Shown: positions 35,032 to 43,852 of the stretch, piece by piece
Layout of the letters: each line of letters starts with the position of its first letter
How positions within the stretch are numbered: position 1 is the first letter of the stretch
DNA from: CAYJPA01 sp964371945
Lineage (GTDB): Bacteria > Chloroflexota > Chloroflexia > Thermomicrobiales > UBA6265
Length of the DNA: 64,000 nt
NCBI GenBank assembly: GCA_964371945.1
Contig: CAYJPA010000020.1
Location: 7,652-71,651, forward strand
Direction: 5' to 3'
The notes under the pieces: generated by a model
What the model saw: only the letters and a program-made list of their open reading frames with translations
What the model was told of the DNA's origin: nothing
Databases searched by the model: none
Translations under genes and position numbers: made by a program

Positions 35032-35950
35032 GTCGTACCCTGGGATCGAGCAATGGATAAGCAAGATCGAGAATCAAATTGATTCCGATGTAAATCATGG
35101 CGATGAGTAGGACGGCAGACTGAACAACCGGGTAGTCCCGAGTGGAGACTGCATCGACCGCTAGGCGACCGACACCCGGCCAGGCAAATACGGTCTCTAC
35201 GATGACCGCACCTGTGAGCAGATCGGCCAGCTCTATTCCAAGGACGGTGACGATCGGAAGCGACGCATTGCGAAGCGCGTGCCGGAGCCAGATAACGCGC
35301 TCGTTGAAGCCTTTGGCGCGAGCCGTTCTGATGTAGTCCGCCCTCAGCACCTCAAGCAGCGCGGCCCGCGATATGCGTGCCTGCGACGCCGTCGATAGGA
35401 TGGCGAGTGTCGCCGCCGGCAATACGAGCTGCTTTGCCGATCCGTACCCGCTTGTCGGCAACCACCGCAAATGAACGCTAAAGACCAGAATCAGCATAAT
35501 GCCGAGAAAAAACGACGGAGCTGATTGCAGAAATCCCATTGCGGTCATGACCGATCTGTCCCAGACACTGCCGCGGTAAAACGCCGCGGTTGATCCCAGG
35601 AGCAATCCGAAGATTGTCGCCAAGGCGAAAGCGGCCAGCGCGAGTTTTGCCGTCGCCGGAAATCGCGCGATGACTAGATCCAGTGCCGGGCGATGGAATC
35701 GCATCGAGTCACCGAGATTCCCATTTCCGATCTCATTCCAGAATCGGAGGTACTGCACGGAGAGTGAACGGTCGAGTCCTAGTTCGGATCGAAGTGCCGC
35801 CACCTTTTCTGGCGGGGCAGTCGGCGGCAGGAGAAGCCGAACAGGATCACCGGAGAGTCGAAGGAAGACGAAGACGACGGTAACGACAAGCCAAATCGTC
35901 AAGATGGCCCGGCCGAGTCGCGGGAGCAGCATGTGGCCGACTGAAGCCAT
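35024..35950 (-). CDS. ABC transporter permease, DppB/OppB family
   Basis: This first membrane subunit of the same importer has 308 residues and about six membrane helices. The N-terminal helix plus FLRLSGDPVRLLLPPTAP is the usual DppB signature. The EAA loop is DYIRTARAKGFNERVIWLRH, and it ends with NLILDLAYPLLDPRVRHD. The open frame runs to 36103, but ATG 35950 is chosen because GAAAGG lies seven bases upstream and the protein then starts just before its first helix. It follows the binding-protein gene by 94 bases. Confidence 0.93.
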   Translation of the reverse strand: MASVGHMLLPRLGRAILTIWLVVTVVFVFLRLSGDPVRLLLPPTAPPEKVAALRSELGLDRSLSVQYLRFWNEIGNGNLGDSMRFHRPALDLVIARFPATAKLALAAFALATIFGLLLGSTAAFYRGSVWDRSVMTAMGFLQSAPSFFLGIMLILVFSVHLRWLPTSGYGSAKQLVLPAATLAILSTASQARISRAALLEVLRADYIRTARAKGFNERVIWLRHALRNASLPIVTVLGIELADLLTGAVIVETVFAWPGVGRLAVDAVSTRDYPVVQSAVLLIAMIYIGINLILDLAYPLLDPRVRHD

Positions 35951-36044
35951 GCGGGCGCCTTTCACACTTGATTTGTGACTTGGGACCTGGGTCCGACATC
36001 GAGAAAGGCGAGGGCCACGATCGACCCTCGCTTTCCCGTAGAAG

Positions 36045-37595
36045 TTAGGCGACCGAGAAGTTGTTGGCGCGAAGGTTGATCCCGAAATCCGGGCTTCCGG
36101 CAAAAGTGATCGATTTCTTCATGGCAGAGACGCGGTTGATTGTGAAGAGCACGATCGCGGGGGTGAGATCGTCCACCAAATCCAATGCCTGCTTGTAGAT
36201 CTCGGCGCGCTGTGCGTCATCGACCGTCTCTCCAGCCTGAGACACCAACGCGATGACCTCATCCATCGAGCCCGGCGTGTGCAAACTTGCGTAATAGCCG
36301 CCTTGAGTTCCGAAGTACTCGCTGATGTCGATATCAGCCATCACACCGGCCGAGTCGGTAATGACGTGATACGGCGAATCGGGCACACTGACTTCGACCC
36401 GTTGCCCGACATCGAGACCGACCATTTTGATGTTGAGCCCAACTTCGCTCCACATCGCCGCGATCGCTTCGGACCATGCCTGTTGAGAGGGATAGTAGTC
36501 AGGTGTGTCGAACACCATCTGGATCTCTTCGCCCGCGTAACCGACCTCTGCCAACAGCGACTTGGCCCTCTCTGGGTCGTATGAAAGCGGAGGTCGCTCA
36601 CTGTATAGCGGGTCGTAGATCGACTGAATCCCACTTGGAAGGAGTCCGTTGCCAAGCAGCAGTTCGTCAATGATCGTCTGCCGGTCGATCGCCAGCGACA
36701 TCGCCTGCCGGACCTCTTTTTTGTCCATGGGCGAGTTCATCCCAATGACGTCCATCATATTGACGTTCAACGGCGAAGCACTGTTGATCGCGAAGTCGCC
36801 CGCGCTTTCGATCGTCGGAACCTGATCCGGCGGAACATCGAGAATCATGTCCACTTCGCCATTCAGCAACGCGGCGATGCGTGTGGATACCTCCGGAACA
36901 CCGGTGAGTCGTACCGTCTTGGCCGCCGCTGCCCCACCGAAATAGAGATCGTTCCGTTCAAAGCTCAGATGCGAGTCTGGCACGAATTCCGTCAGTTTGT
37001 ACGGTCCCGTGCCGATCGGAGCGGACTGGAACGCTTCATAACCTACCTGCTGGTGGTAGGCAGCTGGGACGATTGACGCGTCTCGCGAACTGAGCTGATT
37101 GAGCAATGCCCCGCTCGGCTTGTTCGTCACGAACCTGACCGTGTACTCGTCGATCGCAATGACTTCCTTGAGACGGTAGATCCCGGTCACATTGAGGTTG
37201 GGATCGCCTTGAAGCGACCGGTCGAAGGTGTACTTGACGTCGGCAGAAGTCAGCGGAGTGCCGTCATGGAAGACGACATCGTCGCGAATCATGACGTCGA
37301 GCGTGACGTCGTCGACCTGGGTCCATGAGGTCGCGAGGGCTGGGACGAGTTTGCCGTTCTGGCTCCAGTCTCGCGTGATCAGTGTGTCGAACAGCATCGA
37401 GTAGACACGCAACATGACGATCCAACTGGTTGTCTGCGGATCAAGCTGCGGTGGTAGCTGCGCTGTCGCGATCTTCAGCTCATCCAGCTCTCCAGCGGCG
37501 CGAACCGGCGAGACGTTGAGTGAACTGTTCCCGATTGCCAGTCCTGCACTGGTTGCTGCCATGCCCTGAAGTAATCGCCTTCGATTCGTTCTCAT
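36045..37595 (-). CDS. ABC transporter substrate-binding protein, family 5
   Basis: This extracytoplasmic solute receptor has 516 residues. It begins with a Tat-type signal (TNRRRLLQGMAATSAG, two arginines before a hydrophobic stretch) and no lipobox, so it may be exported folded by the Tat pathway. Family 5 features include LDPQTTSWIVM near the start, VVFHDGTPLTSADVKYTFDR, GTGPYKLTEFVPD and YDPERAKSLLAEVGY. Family 5 receptors bind peptides, nickel chelates, glycosides or opines, and the sequence does not decide which. It is the first gene of the minus-strand operon and is divergent from the RpiR-type regulator. Confidence 0.94.
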   Translation of the reverse strand: MRTNRRRLLQGMAATSAGLAIGNSSLNVSPVRAAGELDELKIATAQLPPQLDPQTTSWIVMLRVYSMLFDTLITRDWSQNGKLVPALATSWTQVDDVTLDVMIRDDVVFHDGTPLTSADVKYTFDRSLQGDPNLNVTGIYRLKEVIAIDEYTVRFVTNKPSGALLNQLSSRDASIVPAAYHQQVGYEAFQSAPIGTGPYKLTEFVPDSHLSFERNDLYFGGAAAAKTVRLTGVPEVSTRIAALLNGEVDMILDVPPDQVPTIESAGDFAINSASPLNVNMMDVIGMNSPMDKKEVRQAMSLAIDRQTIIDELLLGNGLLPSGIQSIYDPLYSERPPLSYDPERAKSLLAEVGYAGEEIQMVFDTPDYYPSQQAWSEAIAAMWSEVGLNIKMVGLDVGQRVEVSVPDSPYHVITDSAGVMADIDISEYFGTQGGYYASLHTPGSMDEVIALVSQAGETVDDAQRAEIYKQALDLVDDLTPAIVLFTINRVSAMKKSITFAGSPDFGINLRANNFSVA

Positions 37596-37726
37596 TTCCT
37601 CGTTCCTCCTGTGAATACCCCGGGTAGCGATCGATGCCGTTTGGGCGGGCGTTCCTGCCTCGACCTCGCCTGTTGAGATAGTAGGAAGCGGATCGATCGA
37701 AGATATGAACTTTTCGCTAAATCATT

Positions 37727-37748
37727 CCATAATTCGGACAACATATGG
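37727..37748. promoter_or_regulatory. possible operator between the importer operon and the RpiR-type gene
   Basis: The inverted pair CCATA (37727-37731) and TATGG (37744-37748) lies in an AT-rich stretch. The hexamers ATTCCA (37724, 37756) repeat around a TATAAA box at 37749. The position between the divergent importer and regulator genes suits an autoregulatory site. No experiment or motif database supports it here. Confidence 0.3.
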
Positions 37749-37785
37749 TATAAAATTCCACAGGTGGAAAGAGAGGAGTCTTTCA

Positions 37786-38694
37786 TTGGGTGGGGAAGGG
37801 ACTCGTTTGAACGGTACTCCGCGTTCCCTCGAACGTGGTGAAGAGAATGTTGCTGGCAAGGTGGTCGCGAGTATCCGTGCACTCTTGCCGTCGGTAATAC
37901 CGAGCGAGGCCCGGGTTGCGCGATTTGTGATCGATCAGCCGGCTGAGGTCATTCACTTGTCGGTCACGGAATTGGCCGGCATTGCGAGCACATCGGCATC
38001 GACCGTCATGCGTTTCTGTCAGAAGCTTGGGTTCAAGGGCTACCAGGACTTCAAAATCGCGCTCGCCCAGGATTCGACACCCCCAGCACGACGCCTACAG
38101 GCGGATGTAAGCGAAGGCGATTCCCCAGGAGAGATCCTCAACAAAGTCGTGAATACGGCCGCGGATGCGGTGGCTGATGCGGCGACGACGATCGATCCCG
38201 CGGTCTTTGCCGGGGTCGTGGACCTGCTCGAATCCGCGGATCGAATACTCGTGGTTGGGGTCGGCAGCTCGGCGCCGATTGTGCAGGACATCGCATATCG
38301 CTTGTTGACAATCGGCATGCGCGTCGAAGCTCCGCTCGACGTTCACGTGCAGCACGTGACCGCGAGTCTACTCACTAATCGTGACGTCTGCCTTGCGATC
38401 AGTCACACCGGCTCGACCCGCGAAACGGTCGCGACGGTGCGCTCGGCTGCCATGGCGGGCGCGACCACCGTTGCTGTTACCAGTTTCTTCCGCTCGCCGT
38501 TGACGGAGGTTGCGCACATCGCGTTGGTCACCGGCAGCAAGGAGACCGCGTTTAGGGTGGAAGCGATGGCCAGCCGATTGGCTCATCTTTCGGTTTTGGA
38601 CGCGTTATACGTTGCGCTGGCGGTTGGCAATCGCGAGCGAACGCTGGCCGCCCAAGATGCGTACGGCGCTGTACTTGCAGAACACAGATTCTGA
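37786..38694 (+). CDS. RpiR/MurR-family transcriptional regulator (HTH + SIS)
   Basis: This 302-residue regulator has an N-terminal HTH_6 domain (LPSVIPSEARVARFVIDQPA, then STSASTVMRFCQKLGFKGYQ). A C-terminal SIS domain (~residues 110-270) senses a phosphosugar, with canonical loops VGVGSSAPIVQDIAYRL and LAISHTGSTRETVA. The frame opens at 37705, but TTG 37786 is preferred because AGAGGAG lies seven bases upstream. It is divergent from the importer operon and 14 bases ahead of the HAD phosphatase. The likely role is control of uptake and metabolism of a sugar-phosphate-related compound. Unlike the two divergent SIS-like proteins near 16-21 kb, this one keeps the normal phosphate loops. Confidence 0.92.
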   Translation: MGGEGTRLNGTPRSLERGEENVAGKVVASIRALLPSVIPSEARVARFVIDQPAEVIHLSVTELAGIASTSASTVMRFCQKLGFKGYQDFKIALAQDSTPPARRLQADVSEGDSPGEILNKVVNTAADAVADAATTIDPAVFAGVVDLLESADRILVVGVGSSAPIVQDIAYRLLTIGMRVEAPLDVHVQHVTASLLTNRDVCLAISHTGSTRETVATVRSAAMAGATTVAVTSFFRSPLTEVAHIALVTGSKETAFRVEAMASRLAHLSVLDALYVALAVGNRERTLAAQDAYGAVLAEHRF

Positions 38695-38708
38695 TGTAAC
38701 GCGAGGGA

Positions 38709-39443
38709 ATGTTGAAGCATAGAGCGACCACGGTTGACTTCGACACGGCTGTCCAGAATGCGGCGATCATCGTTTGCGATTGGAATGGAACAATCGTCGA
38801 TGATGCGGACCGCGCTCTGAACGCGACGAATCTCATGCTGGCCGAGTTGGGAATGGTCGCGATTGACCTGTCGACATTCCGCTCGACATTTCGACTACCG
38901 CTGTCGAGCTTTGTGCAAGCACTCGGAGTCGGGCCGGATGATGAAGTACCGTCCATTCAGTTGTGGAATCGACTATTGTCAGTGGGTAAAACAAAACTCC
39001 AGCCGGGGGTTCGGCAGTTTCTCGATCGCGCCAACGAGATTGGCGTTCTGGTCGGCGTGGTAAGCGCGGCGGAGACGTATATGGTGTCGGCAGACGCATC
39101 GTCACTCGGTGTCGCAGAGTCGTTGAGCTTCATCGTTGGCTCCGTCGAAAGCAAATCGACCGAGCTTGCAAGAATCGCCATAAACGCGGCTGGACCGGTT
39201 CTCTACATCGGGGACACCGAATACGATTTGCTCGAAGCCCGGACAGCAGGAGTTCTCGCGATCGGATTCGCGGGCGGTTACCGTCCCGCATTTGCCCTTC
39301 ACGAGATCCAGCCGTTGGCCGTCATCGACGATTTCGGTCTACTTACTAAGGCACTCCAGAAGACTCGCGATCGAGTCTTTCCGGTGAGCTGTTCAACGGA
39401 CGACTGGGCAAACCGCCTTTCGCTGGAACCACTGGACAAGTGA
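38709..39443 (+). CDS. HAD-superfamily hydrolase
   Basis: This 244-residue phosphatase-like protein has the nucleophile motif VCDWNGTIVDD (Asp-x-Asn-Gly-Thr; the second position is Trp and the usual second Asp is Asn). It has a helical cap (residues ~25-95), motif II in GVVSAAE and motif IV in YIGDTEYDLLEA. In HAD phosphatases the second Asp of DxD acts as general acid, and Asn there may lower or alter activity. It is co-directional with and 14 bases after the RpiR-type gene, so it probably acts on a phosphorylated metabolite in the same pathway. Confidence 0.85.
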   Translation: MLKHRATTVDFDTAVQNAAIIVCDWNGTIVDDADRALNATNLMLAELGMVAIDLSTFRSTFRLPLSSFVQALGVGPDDEVPSIQLWNRLLSVGKTKLQPGVRQFLDRANEIGVLVGVVSAAETYMVSADASSLGVAESLSFIVGSVESKSTELARIAINAAGPVLYIGDTEYDLLEARTAGVLAIGFAGGYRPAFALHEIQPLAVIDDFGLLTKALQKTRDRVFPVSCSTDDWANRLSLEPLDK

Positions 39444-39636
39444 TCGACGGATCACGATTCTTCGATTCGCAAGGGCGCTGACTCCAGGATCACGCGCCAC
39501 TGATGTCCGACTCCGAGAATGGGGAGTGTCGGTCCCGGATTGCCCTGGTGACACCAAAAACTGAACCAAGTTGGCGGTAGAATGGACGTACCTTGCTTGC
39601 TCGGCCTGAGCGCGTTGCCACCTGAAGGATGAAGCC

Positions 39637-41538
39637 ATGATGCACGGATTCACCGGGAACATTCTCGTTACGGATCTCACTGCTGGCTCGATCACCGTCG
39701 ATCATCCGACCGAGGAGTGGTATCGCCGCTATCTCGGTGGATCGGCGCTTGCGATGGACTACATCCTGCGCGAAGTGCCCGCTCATGCTAACCCGCTCGG
39801 ACCCGAGAATGTCCTGGTCTTTGCGGTGGGTCCGTTGACCGGCACCGCTATCTCCGGGCAGAGCCGGATGAGCGTCAACGCAAAGAGCCCACTCACCGGG
39901 GTCATTGGCGACGCGCAGGTTGGCGGTTTCTTCGCCGCGGAGCTCAAATTCGCGGGCTTCGACGCGATCGTCGTCAAAGGCAAAGCCGCCAACCCCACCT
40001 ACCTCTGGGTTCAAGACGGCAAGGCCGAACTTCGAGATGCGACTTCGTACTGGGGTCTCGGCACAGGGGAGTTGCAGGATCGAGTCGAATCCGATCTCGC
40101 CGATCCACGCGTCCAGTTGATGGCGATCGGACAGGCGGGAGAGAACCTAGTCAAATACGCCTGCATCGTCAATATGACATCGCGCGCCGCGGGCCGAACC
40201 GGTCTTGGCGCGGTCATGGGCAGCAAGAACCTCAAGTTCATCGCGTGCCGCGGCCACGGCAAAGTCTCGGTTTCAAATGCCGGTGAGCTGAAGTCACTCA
40301 CCCAGTGGGGCGCGAAAAACGTCCGCATCAATCTGGCCATGGCCGGATTGCAGAAATACGGCACTGCCGAGACCGTGCTCGCCCAACAATCCGTCGGTGG
40401 CCTTCCGACTCACAACTGGGATAGCGGCGTATTTGACAAGTCGGAAGACATCTCTGGCGAGCGTATGTACGACACCATCCTGTTGAAAAACGACACCTGC
40501 TATGCCTGCGCGGTCCGGTGCAAGCGTGTCGTTCAAGATGAAAATCGCGGAGTCGAAGGGCGTTACGGCGGACCCGAATACGAGAACCTTGCCACGCTCG
40601 GCTCCTATTGCATGGTTAGCGAGCTCGGCGCCATCGCGCTCGCGAACCAGCACTGTAACAACTACGGAATGGACCCGATCGCCCTCGGCGCCACGATCGG
40701 GTGGGCGATGGACGCATTCGCGGCGGGAGAAATCACCGTCGCGGACACCGGTGGTTTGGAGATTAATTGGGGCGACGCCGAAATGTTGCTCCAGCTGACC
40801 GAGTTGATTGCCCGCCGCGATGGTTTCGGCGATGTGCTGGCCGAGGGCATGCGCGGCGCGGCCGCTCGACTCGGGCGCGGTCAGGACCTTCTAACTGAAG
40901 TCAAGGGCAATGCCCTTCCGGCGCACATGCCACAGGTGAAGCGATCGCTTGCGCTTATCTACGCGGTGAATCCATTTGGCGCGGATCACCAATCTCACGA
41001 GCATGACCCCGGCTATACCCCGTCGTCTGACGAGGAGAGTCTCAGGCGGCTCTCGTTGCTGGGTTTGAACGATCCTCAGGATCCACTCAACCTAAGCGAC
41101 GAGAAGGTCCACTTCGCGCTCGAAACCCAGAAATTCTACTCACTGGCCGACTCCGTCTCCGTTTGCCAGTTCGTCTTTGGACCATCTTGGCAGCTTTATG
41201 GTCCGGATCATCTGCTATCCGCCATCGTCGCGGTGACCGGATGGGAAGACCTGACCATCGAGGAGCTTCAGGAGGTTGGCGGCCGGAAGCTGACCATGAT
41301 GCGTTGGTTCAACGCGCGCGACGGGGTCGGCCGCGACCAGGACACACTACCGAAGAAGATGTTCAAATCGCTCACCGGCGGCCCGTCGGACGGGTACAAG
41401 GTGACCCACGAGGAGCTCGACACGGCGCTCAGCGCTTACTTCGATCAGGCGGGTTGGGACAAGACGACGGGATATCCAACTGGAGCATCGCTGGCTCATT
41501 ATGGGCTGGAGTGGGCGCAAACCGCGCCAAGCGCGTAG
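39637..41538 (+). CDS. aldehyde:ferredoxin oxidoreductase family protein (tungsten enzyme)
   Basis: The family oxidises aldehydes with a tungsten (rarely molybdenum) bis-pterin cofactor and passes electrons to ferredoxin. The N-terminal pterin-binding domain is typical: LGGSALAMDYILRE, FAVGPLTGTAISGQSRM and SPLTGVIGDAQVGG. The 4Fe-4S cysteines lie in DTCYACAVRCK (C288, C291, C295) with a fourth in SVCQFVFG (C510), as in the Pyrococcus AOR pattern. The length is 633 residues. ATG 39637 is followed by a second ATG, and either could be used. Its neighbours moeA, a moaD-like gene and tupABC fit tungsten cofactor supply. Which aldehyde it uses cannot be told from sequence. Confidence 0.95.
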   Translation: MMHGFTGNILVTDLTAGSITVDHPTEEWYRRYLGGSALAMDYILREVPAHANPLGPENVLVFAVGPLTGTAISGQSRMSVNAKSPLTGVIGDAQVGGFFAAELKFAGFDAIVVKGKAANPTYLWVQDGKAELRDATSYWGLGTGELQDRVESDLADPRVQLMAIGQAGENLVKYACIVNMTSRAAGRTGLGAVMGSKNLKFIACRGHGKVSVSNAGELKSLTQWGAKNVRINLAMAGLQKYGTAETVLAQQSVGGLPTHNWDSGVFDKSEDISGERMYDTILLKNDTCYACAVRCKRVVQDENRGVEGRYGGPEYENLATLGSYCMVSELGAIALANQHCNNYGMDPIALGATIGWAMDAFAAGEITVADTGGLEINWGDAEMLLQLTELIARRDGFGDVLAEGMRGAAARLGRGQDLLTEVKGNALPAHMPQVKRSLALIYAVNPFGADHQSHEHDPGYTPSSDEESLRRLSLLGLNDPQDPLNLSDEKVHFALETQKFYSLADSVSVCQFVFGPSWQLYGPDHLLSAIVAVTGWEDLTIEELQEVGGRKLTMMRWFNARDGVGRDQDTLPKKMFKSLTGGPSDGYKVTHEELDTALSAYFDQAGWDKTTGYPTGASLAHYGLEWAQTAPSA

Positions 41539-41582
41539 GTTCCCGTGAGCGTTACGGTCGGCATGCGATGTCGTCCGTGAGC

Positions 41583-42845
41583 TCAGTCGAGGAGCTCGAC
41601 CGGGAGAGTGGTTCCCGGCTCGACATATTCCATTGACTCTGGAATTACCAATAGACCATCGGCGTTAGCAAGGGCGGTGAGGATCGCCGCCCCTTGCGAT
41701 CCCGCGAGCCTTGCCTCGTAGCCATTCGTCGTTTTCGTCAGTCGCACCCGGATGTAGTGCTCGCGCCGGCCGCTGTTGTCGACGGGGTCGAGCATTCGCG
41801 CCTCGACAGTTGGCACACCGTGGTCGCACGTTCCCAGCATCGTGAGGATTGCTGGCCGGGCAAATTGCAGAAAAGTGACCGCGACCGCAATCGGGTTGCC
41901 CGGCAACCCAAGCAACGGCACCCCTCCAAATGATCCGAACGCAAGCGGCCTTCCCGGTTTGATCCTGACCTGCCAGAACTCCATTTGGGCATTTGCCCGG
42001 AGGATCTCCTGGATCAGATCGAAGTCTCCCGCCGAAACCCCGCCGGATGTGACGATCAGATCGACATTCGGCTCGGACGCCAACCGCTCACGAATTTCCG
42101 CTTCGTTATCGCGGGCTATTCCGAGCGGGATCGGAATCCCGCCCGCCTGGAGAACCATCGCCGCGATCGCATCCGAATTGCTGTCCCAGATTTGGCTTGG
42201 TCCAGGCTGACCGCCGGGAGCGACCACCTCATCACCCGTTGCTAATATGGCGACTGCCGGCCGGCGGTGGACGTCAACGTGGGTTCGCCCGATCGCCGCC
42301 AGCAAGGCAATCTCGGAAGGCCGAATTCGCTTGCTGGATCGAAGAGCCAAGTCGCCCCGGCGCATGTCTTCACCGGCGTACCGCAGATTCGTCCCAGACG
42401 GATACGCATGACGAATCTGAACTCCACCCGGCTCCCCTTCGACAATGACAGATCGCTCGAAGGCGACGACCACGTCCGCCCCGATTGGCATCGGGGCGCC
42501 GGTCATGATCCGGGCGGCGCAACCTTCTTCGAGTTGATGCACCGGGTCATCACCCGCGGAAATCGTTTGCGCGATGCGCAGCAGGACAGGAGTTGCTCTG
42601 CTTGCGCCTGCGATATCGGCCGCCCGGCAGGCAAAGCCGTCCATCGCCGAATTGGTGAAGGGTGGGACATCTCGTGTCGCGACAACATCTTCCGCAAGCA
42701 CGAGGTCGAGCGCGTCGAGAAGCGGGATGGTTGTCACGGACAAAGGAGCGAACGCCGCAAGCACGCGAGTGCGTGCCTCATCGACGCTGATCAAGTCACG
42801 TGGATCACCTCCGCCGAGCAATGATTCTATGCGTTGGGTCGACAA
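41583..42845 (-). CDS. moeA: molybdopterin molybdenumtransferase (MoeA)
   Basis: MoeA inserts molybdate or tungstate into adenylylated molybdopterin. Motifs are SVDEARTRVLAAF near the start, FTNSAMDGFACRAAD, TGAPMPIGADVVV, the TGDEVVAPGGQPGPSQIWDS block with the catalytic Asp, VTSGGVSAGDFDLI and LLGLPGNPIAVAVTF. At 420 residues it is normal length. It is convergent with the AOR gene (45 bases between stops) and 31 bases downstream of the moaD-like gene on the same strand. Its C-terminal domain IV is complete, ending VEPGTTLPVELLD. Confidence 0.96.
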   Translation of the reverse strand: MSTQRIESLLGGGDPRDLISVDEARTRVLAAFAPLSVTTIPLLDALDLVLAEDVVATRDVPPFTNSAMDGFACRAADIAGASRATPVLLRIAQTISAGDDPVHQLEEGCAARIMTGAPMPIGADVVVAFERSVIVEGEPGGVQIRHAYPSGTNLRYAGEDMRRGDLALRSSKRIRPSEIALLAAIGRTHVDVHRRPAVAILATGDEVVAPGGQPGPSQIWDSNSDAIAAMVLQAGGIPIPLGIARDNEAEIRERLASEPNVDLIVTSGGVSAGDFDLIQEILRANAQMEFWQVRIKPGRPLAFGSFGGVPLLGLPGNPIAVAVTFLQFARPAILTMLGTCDHGVPTVEARMLDPVDNSGRREHYIRVRLTKTTNGYEARLAGSQGAAILTALANADGLLVIPESMEYVEPGTTLPVELLD

Positions 42846-42876
42846 TTGGAGCTTCTCCCGGTGCAGTGGGTCTCGA

Positions 42877-43122
42877 TCATCCCCCGCTCATAGGCCGCAT
42901 GATCGTCACGACCGCACCCTCGACCAGCGGTGACGATCGTTCGACCAATTGACCATCCAGAAACACATGCGCTTGGCGGAGAATCGCCGCGTTTTGCTCA
43001 TTCTGTTGCGCGATCATCTCGATCAGATCAGCGAGCGTGGACCCTTCGGGCATTTCAAGAACATCGGCATTCGGCCGCAGCAAGTCACCGACGATTCCAT
43101 GAAGTCGCAACTTGACTCGCAT
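42877..43122 (-). CDS. MoaD/ThiS-family sulfur carrier protein
   Basis: This 81-residue ubiquitin-fold protein ends in Gly-Gly (MRPMSGG), the thiocarboxylate-bearing tail of MoaD and related carriers. The strand-helix layout RVKLRLHGIVGDLLR ... VFLDGQLVERSSPLVEGAVV is typical. MoaD supplies sulfur for molybdopterin synthesis with MoaE. No moaE is in this window, so its partner must be elsewhere. Tungsten enzymes sometimes have a separate MoaD copy next to AOR genes, and this location suits that. It lies upstream of moeA in one transcript. Confidence 0.88.
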   Translation of the reverse strand: MRVKLRLHGIVGDLLRPNADVLEMPEGSTLADLIEMIAQQNEQNAAILRQAHVFLDGQLVERSSPLVEGAVVTIMRPMSGG

Positions 43123-43411
43123 TCCACGAAGTCCTTCATGTTACTGGCGTGCTCGAAAACGACGACTCGATCGGAACTCGCGGTTCATCGCCCGCAAACT
43201 GGAAGGTTCAGCTGCAGTTTACCGCTTGATCGTTACTGGCAAATCGGTGAGCCCTTGTGCCGGCAACCGACCCAACTTGGATCGGTTTCGAGACACCGCG
43301 GCAACACGGTATTCTGTCCGGTCTAAACCAATTGCTCGGCAGTGCGTCACGACCTCGATCATACGGTCGAACCAAAATTGCGAGAAGTTCTGGTCAGAGT
43401 GGGGGAGAGCT
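43123..43411. other. divergent intergenic region between moaD-like and modE-like genes
   Basis: About 290 bases separate the two divergent genes. Open frames here are the upstream extension of the regulator frame and have no motif. The promoters for both transcripts should lie here, and a ModE-type site is expected, but no clear -35/-10 pair or palindrome could be assigned by eye. A GCCGGCAACCG stretch near 43259 resembles part of a SAM riboswitch, but the remaining conserved elements are missing. Confidence 0.4.
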
Positions 43412-43768
43412 ATGTCCGATGCCAACCAACCGGAGGTCAAGAGCAAGGTCTGGATTGAACGGGATGGCGTCGTCCTACTGTCCGAATGGCGAATCTCCCT
43501 GCTTGAGGCGGTAGCATCCGAAGGCTCGCTGGCTCGAGCAGCCGCTCTGGTTGGCGTGCCTTACCGCACGGTATGGGGCCGTATCCGGGAGACCGAAGCT
43601 CAGCTCGGTGTTTCACTCATCCAAACGGAAAGTGGAGGATCGAGCGGAGGATCGAGCCAGATCACGCCCGCCGCGGAGGATCTCATCGCCCGCTTCCGCC
43701 GTCTGACATTCGATATCAGAGAAGAGATTCAGCGGAGATTCACTGTCGAGTTCAGCGACATGCTTTGA
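43412..43768 (+). CDS. ModE-type winged-helix regulator without a metal-binding domain
   Basis: This 118-residue protein matches the N-terminal DNA-binding half of ModE, a LysR-like winged helix: WRISLLEAVASEGSLARAAA, then VPYRTVWGRIRETEAQLG. A glycine/serine insert (SGGSSGGSS) replaces part of the usual wing. The C-terminal helix includes FDIREEIQRRF. The Mop/TOBE domains that bind molybdate in full ModE are absent, so it cannot sense oxyanion by itself in the standard way. The open frame runs from 43112, but ATG 43412 has GGGGGAG four bases upstream. It is 84 bases ahead of tupA and may regulate tupABC and moeA/AOR. Confidence 0.85.
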   Translation: MSDANQPEVKSKVWIERDGVVLLSEWRISLLEAVASEGSLARAAALVGVPYRTVWGRIRETEAQLGVSLIQTESGGSSGGSSQITPAAEDLIARFRRLTFDIREEIQRRFTVEFSDML

Positions 43769-43852
43769 AAAGCGATATGCTGTACCCTTCGTTATGCACG
43801 GTCGTGCCGGACGGTGCGGGATGCGCCGTGGATATCGGAGGGAATTCGAGAG

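Noticed and set aside
43230..43300. Possible SAM-type riboswitch upstream of the ModE-type gene
   Set aside because: Only the GCCGGCAACCG stretch matches. The paired flanks and the GGTGCxAATTCC-like conserved end are missing, and the nearby genes are for Mo/W metabolism, not methionine.
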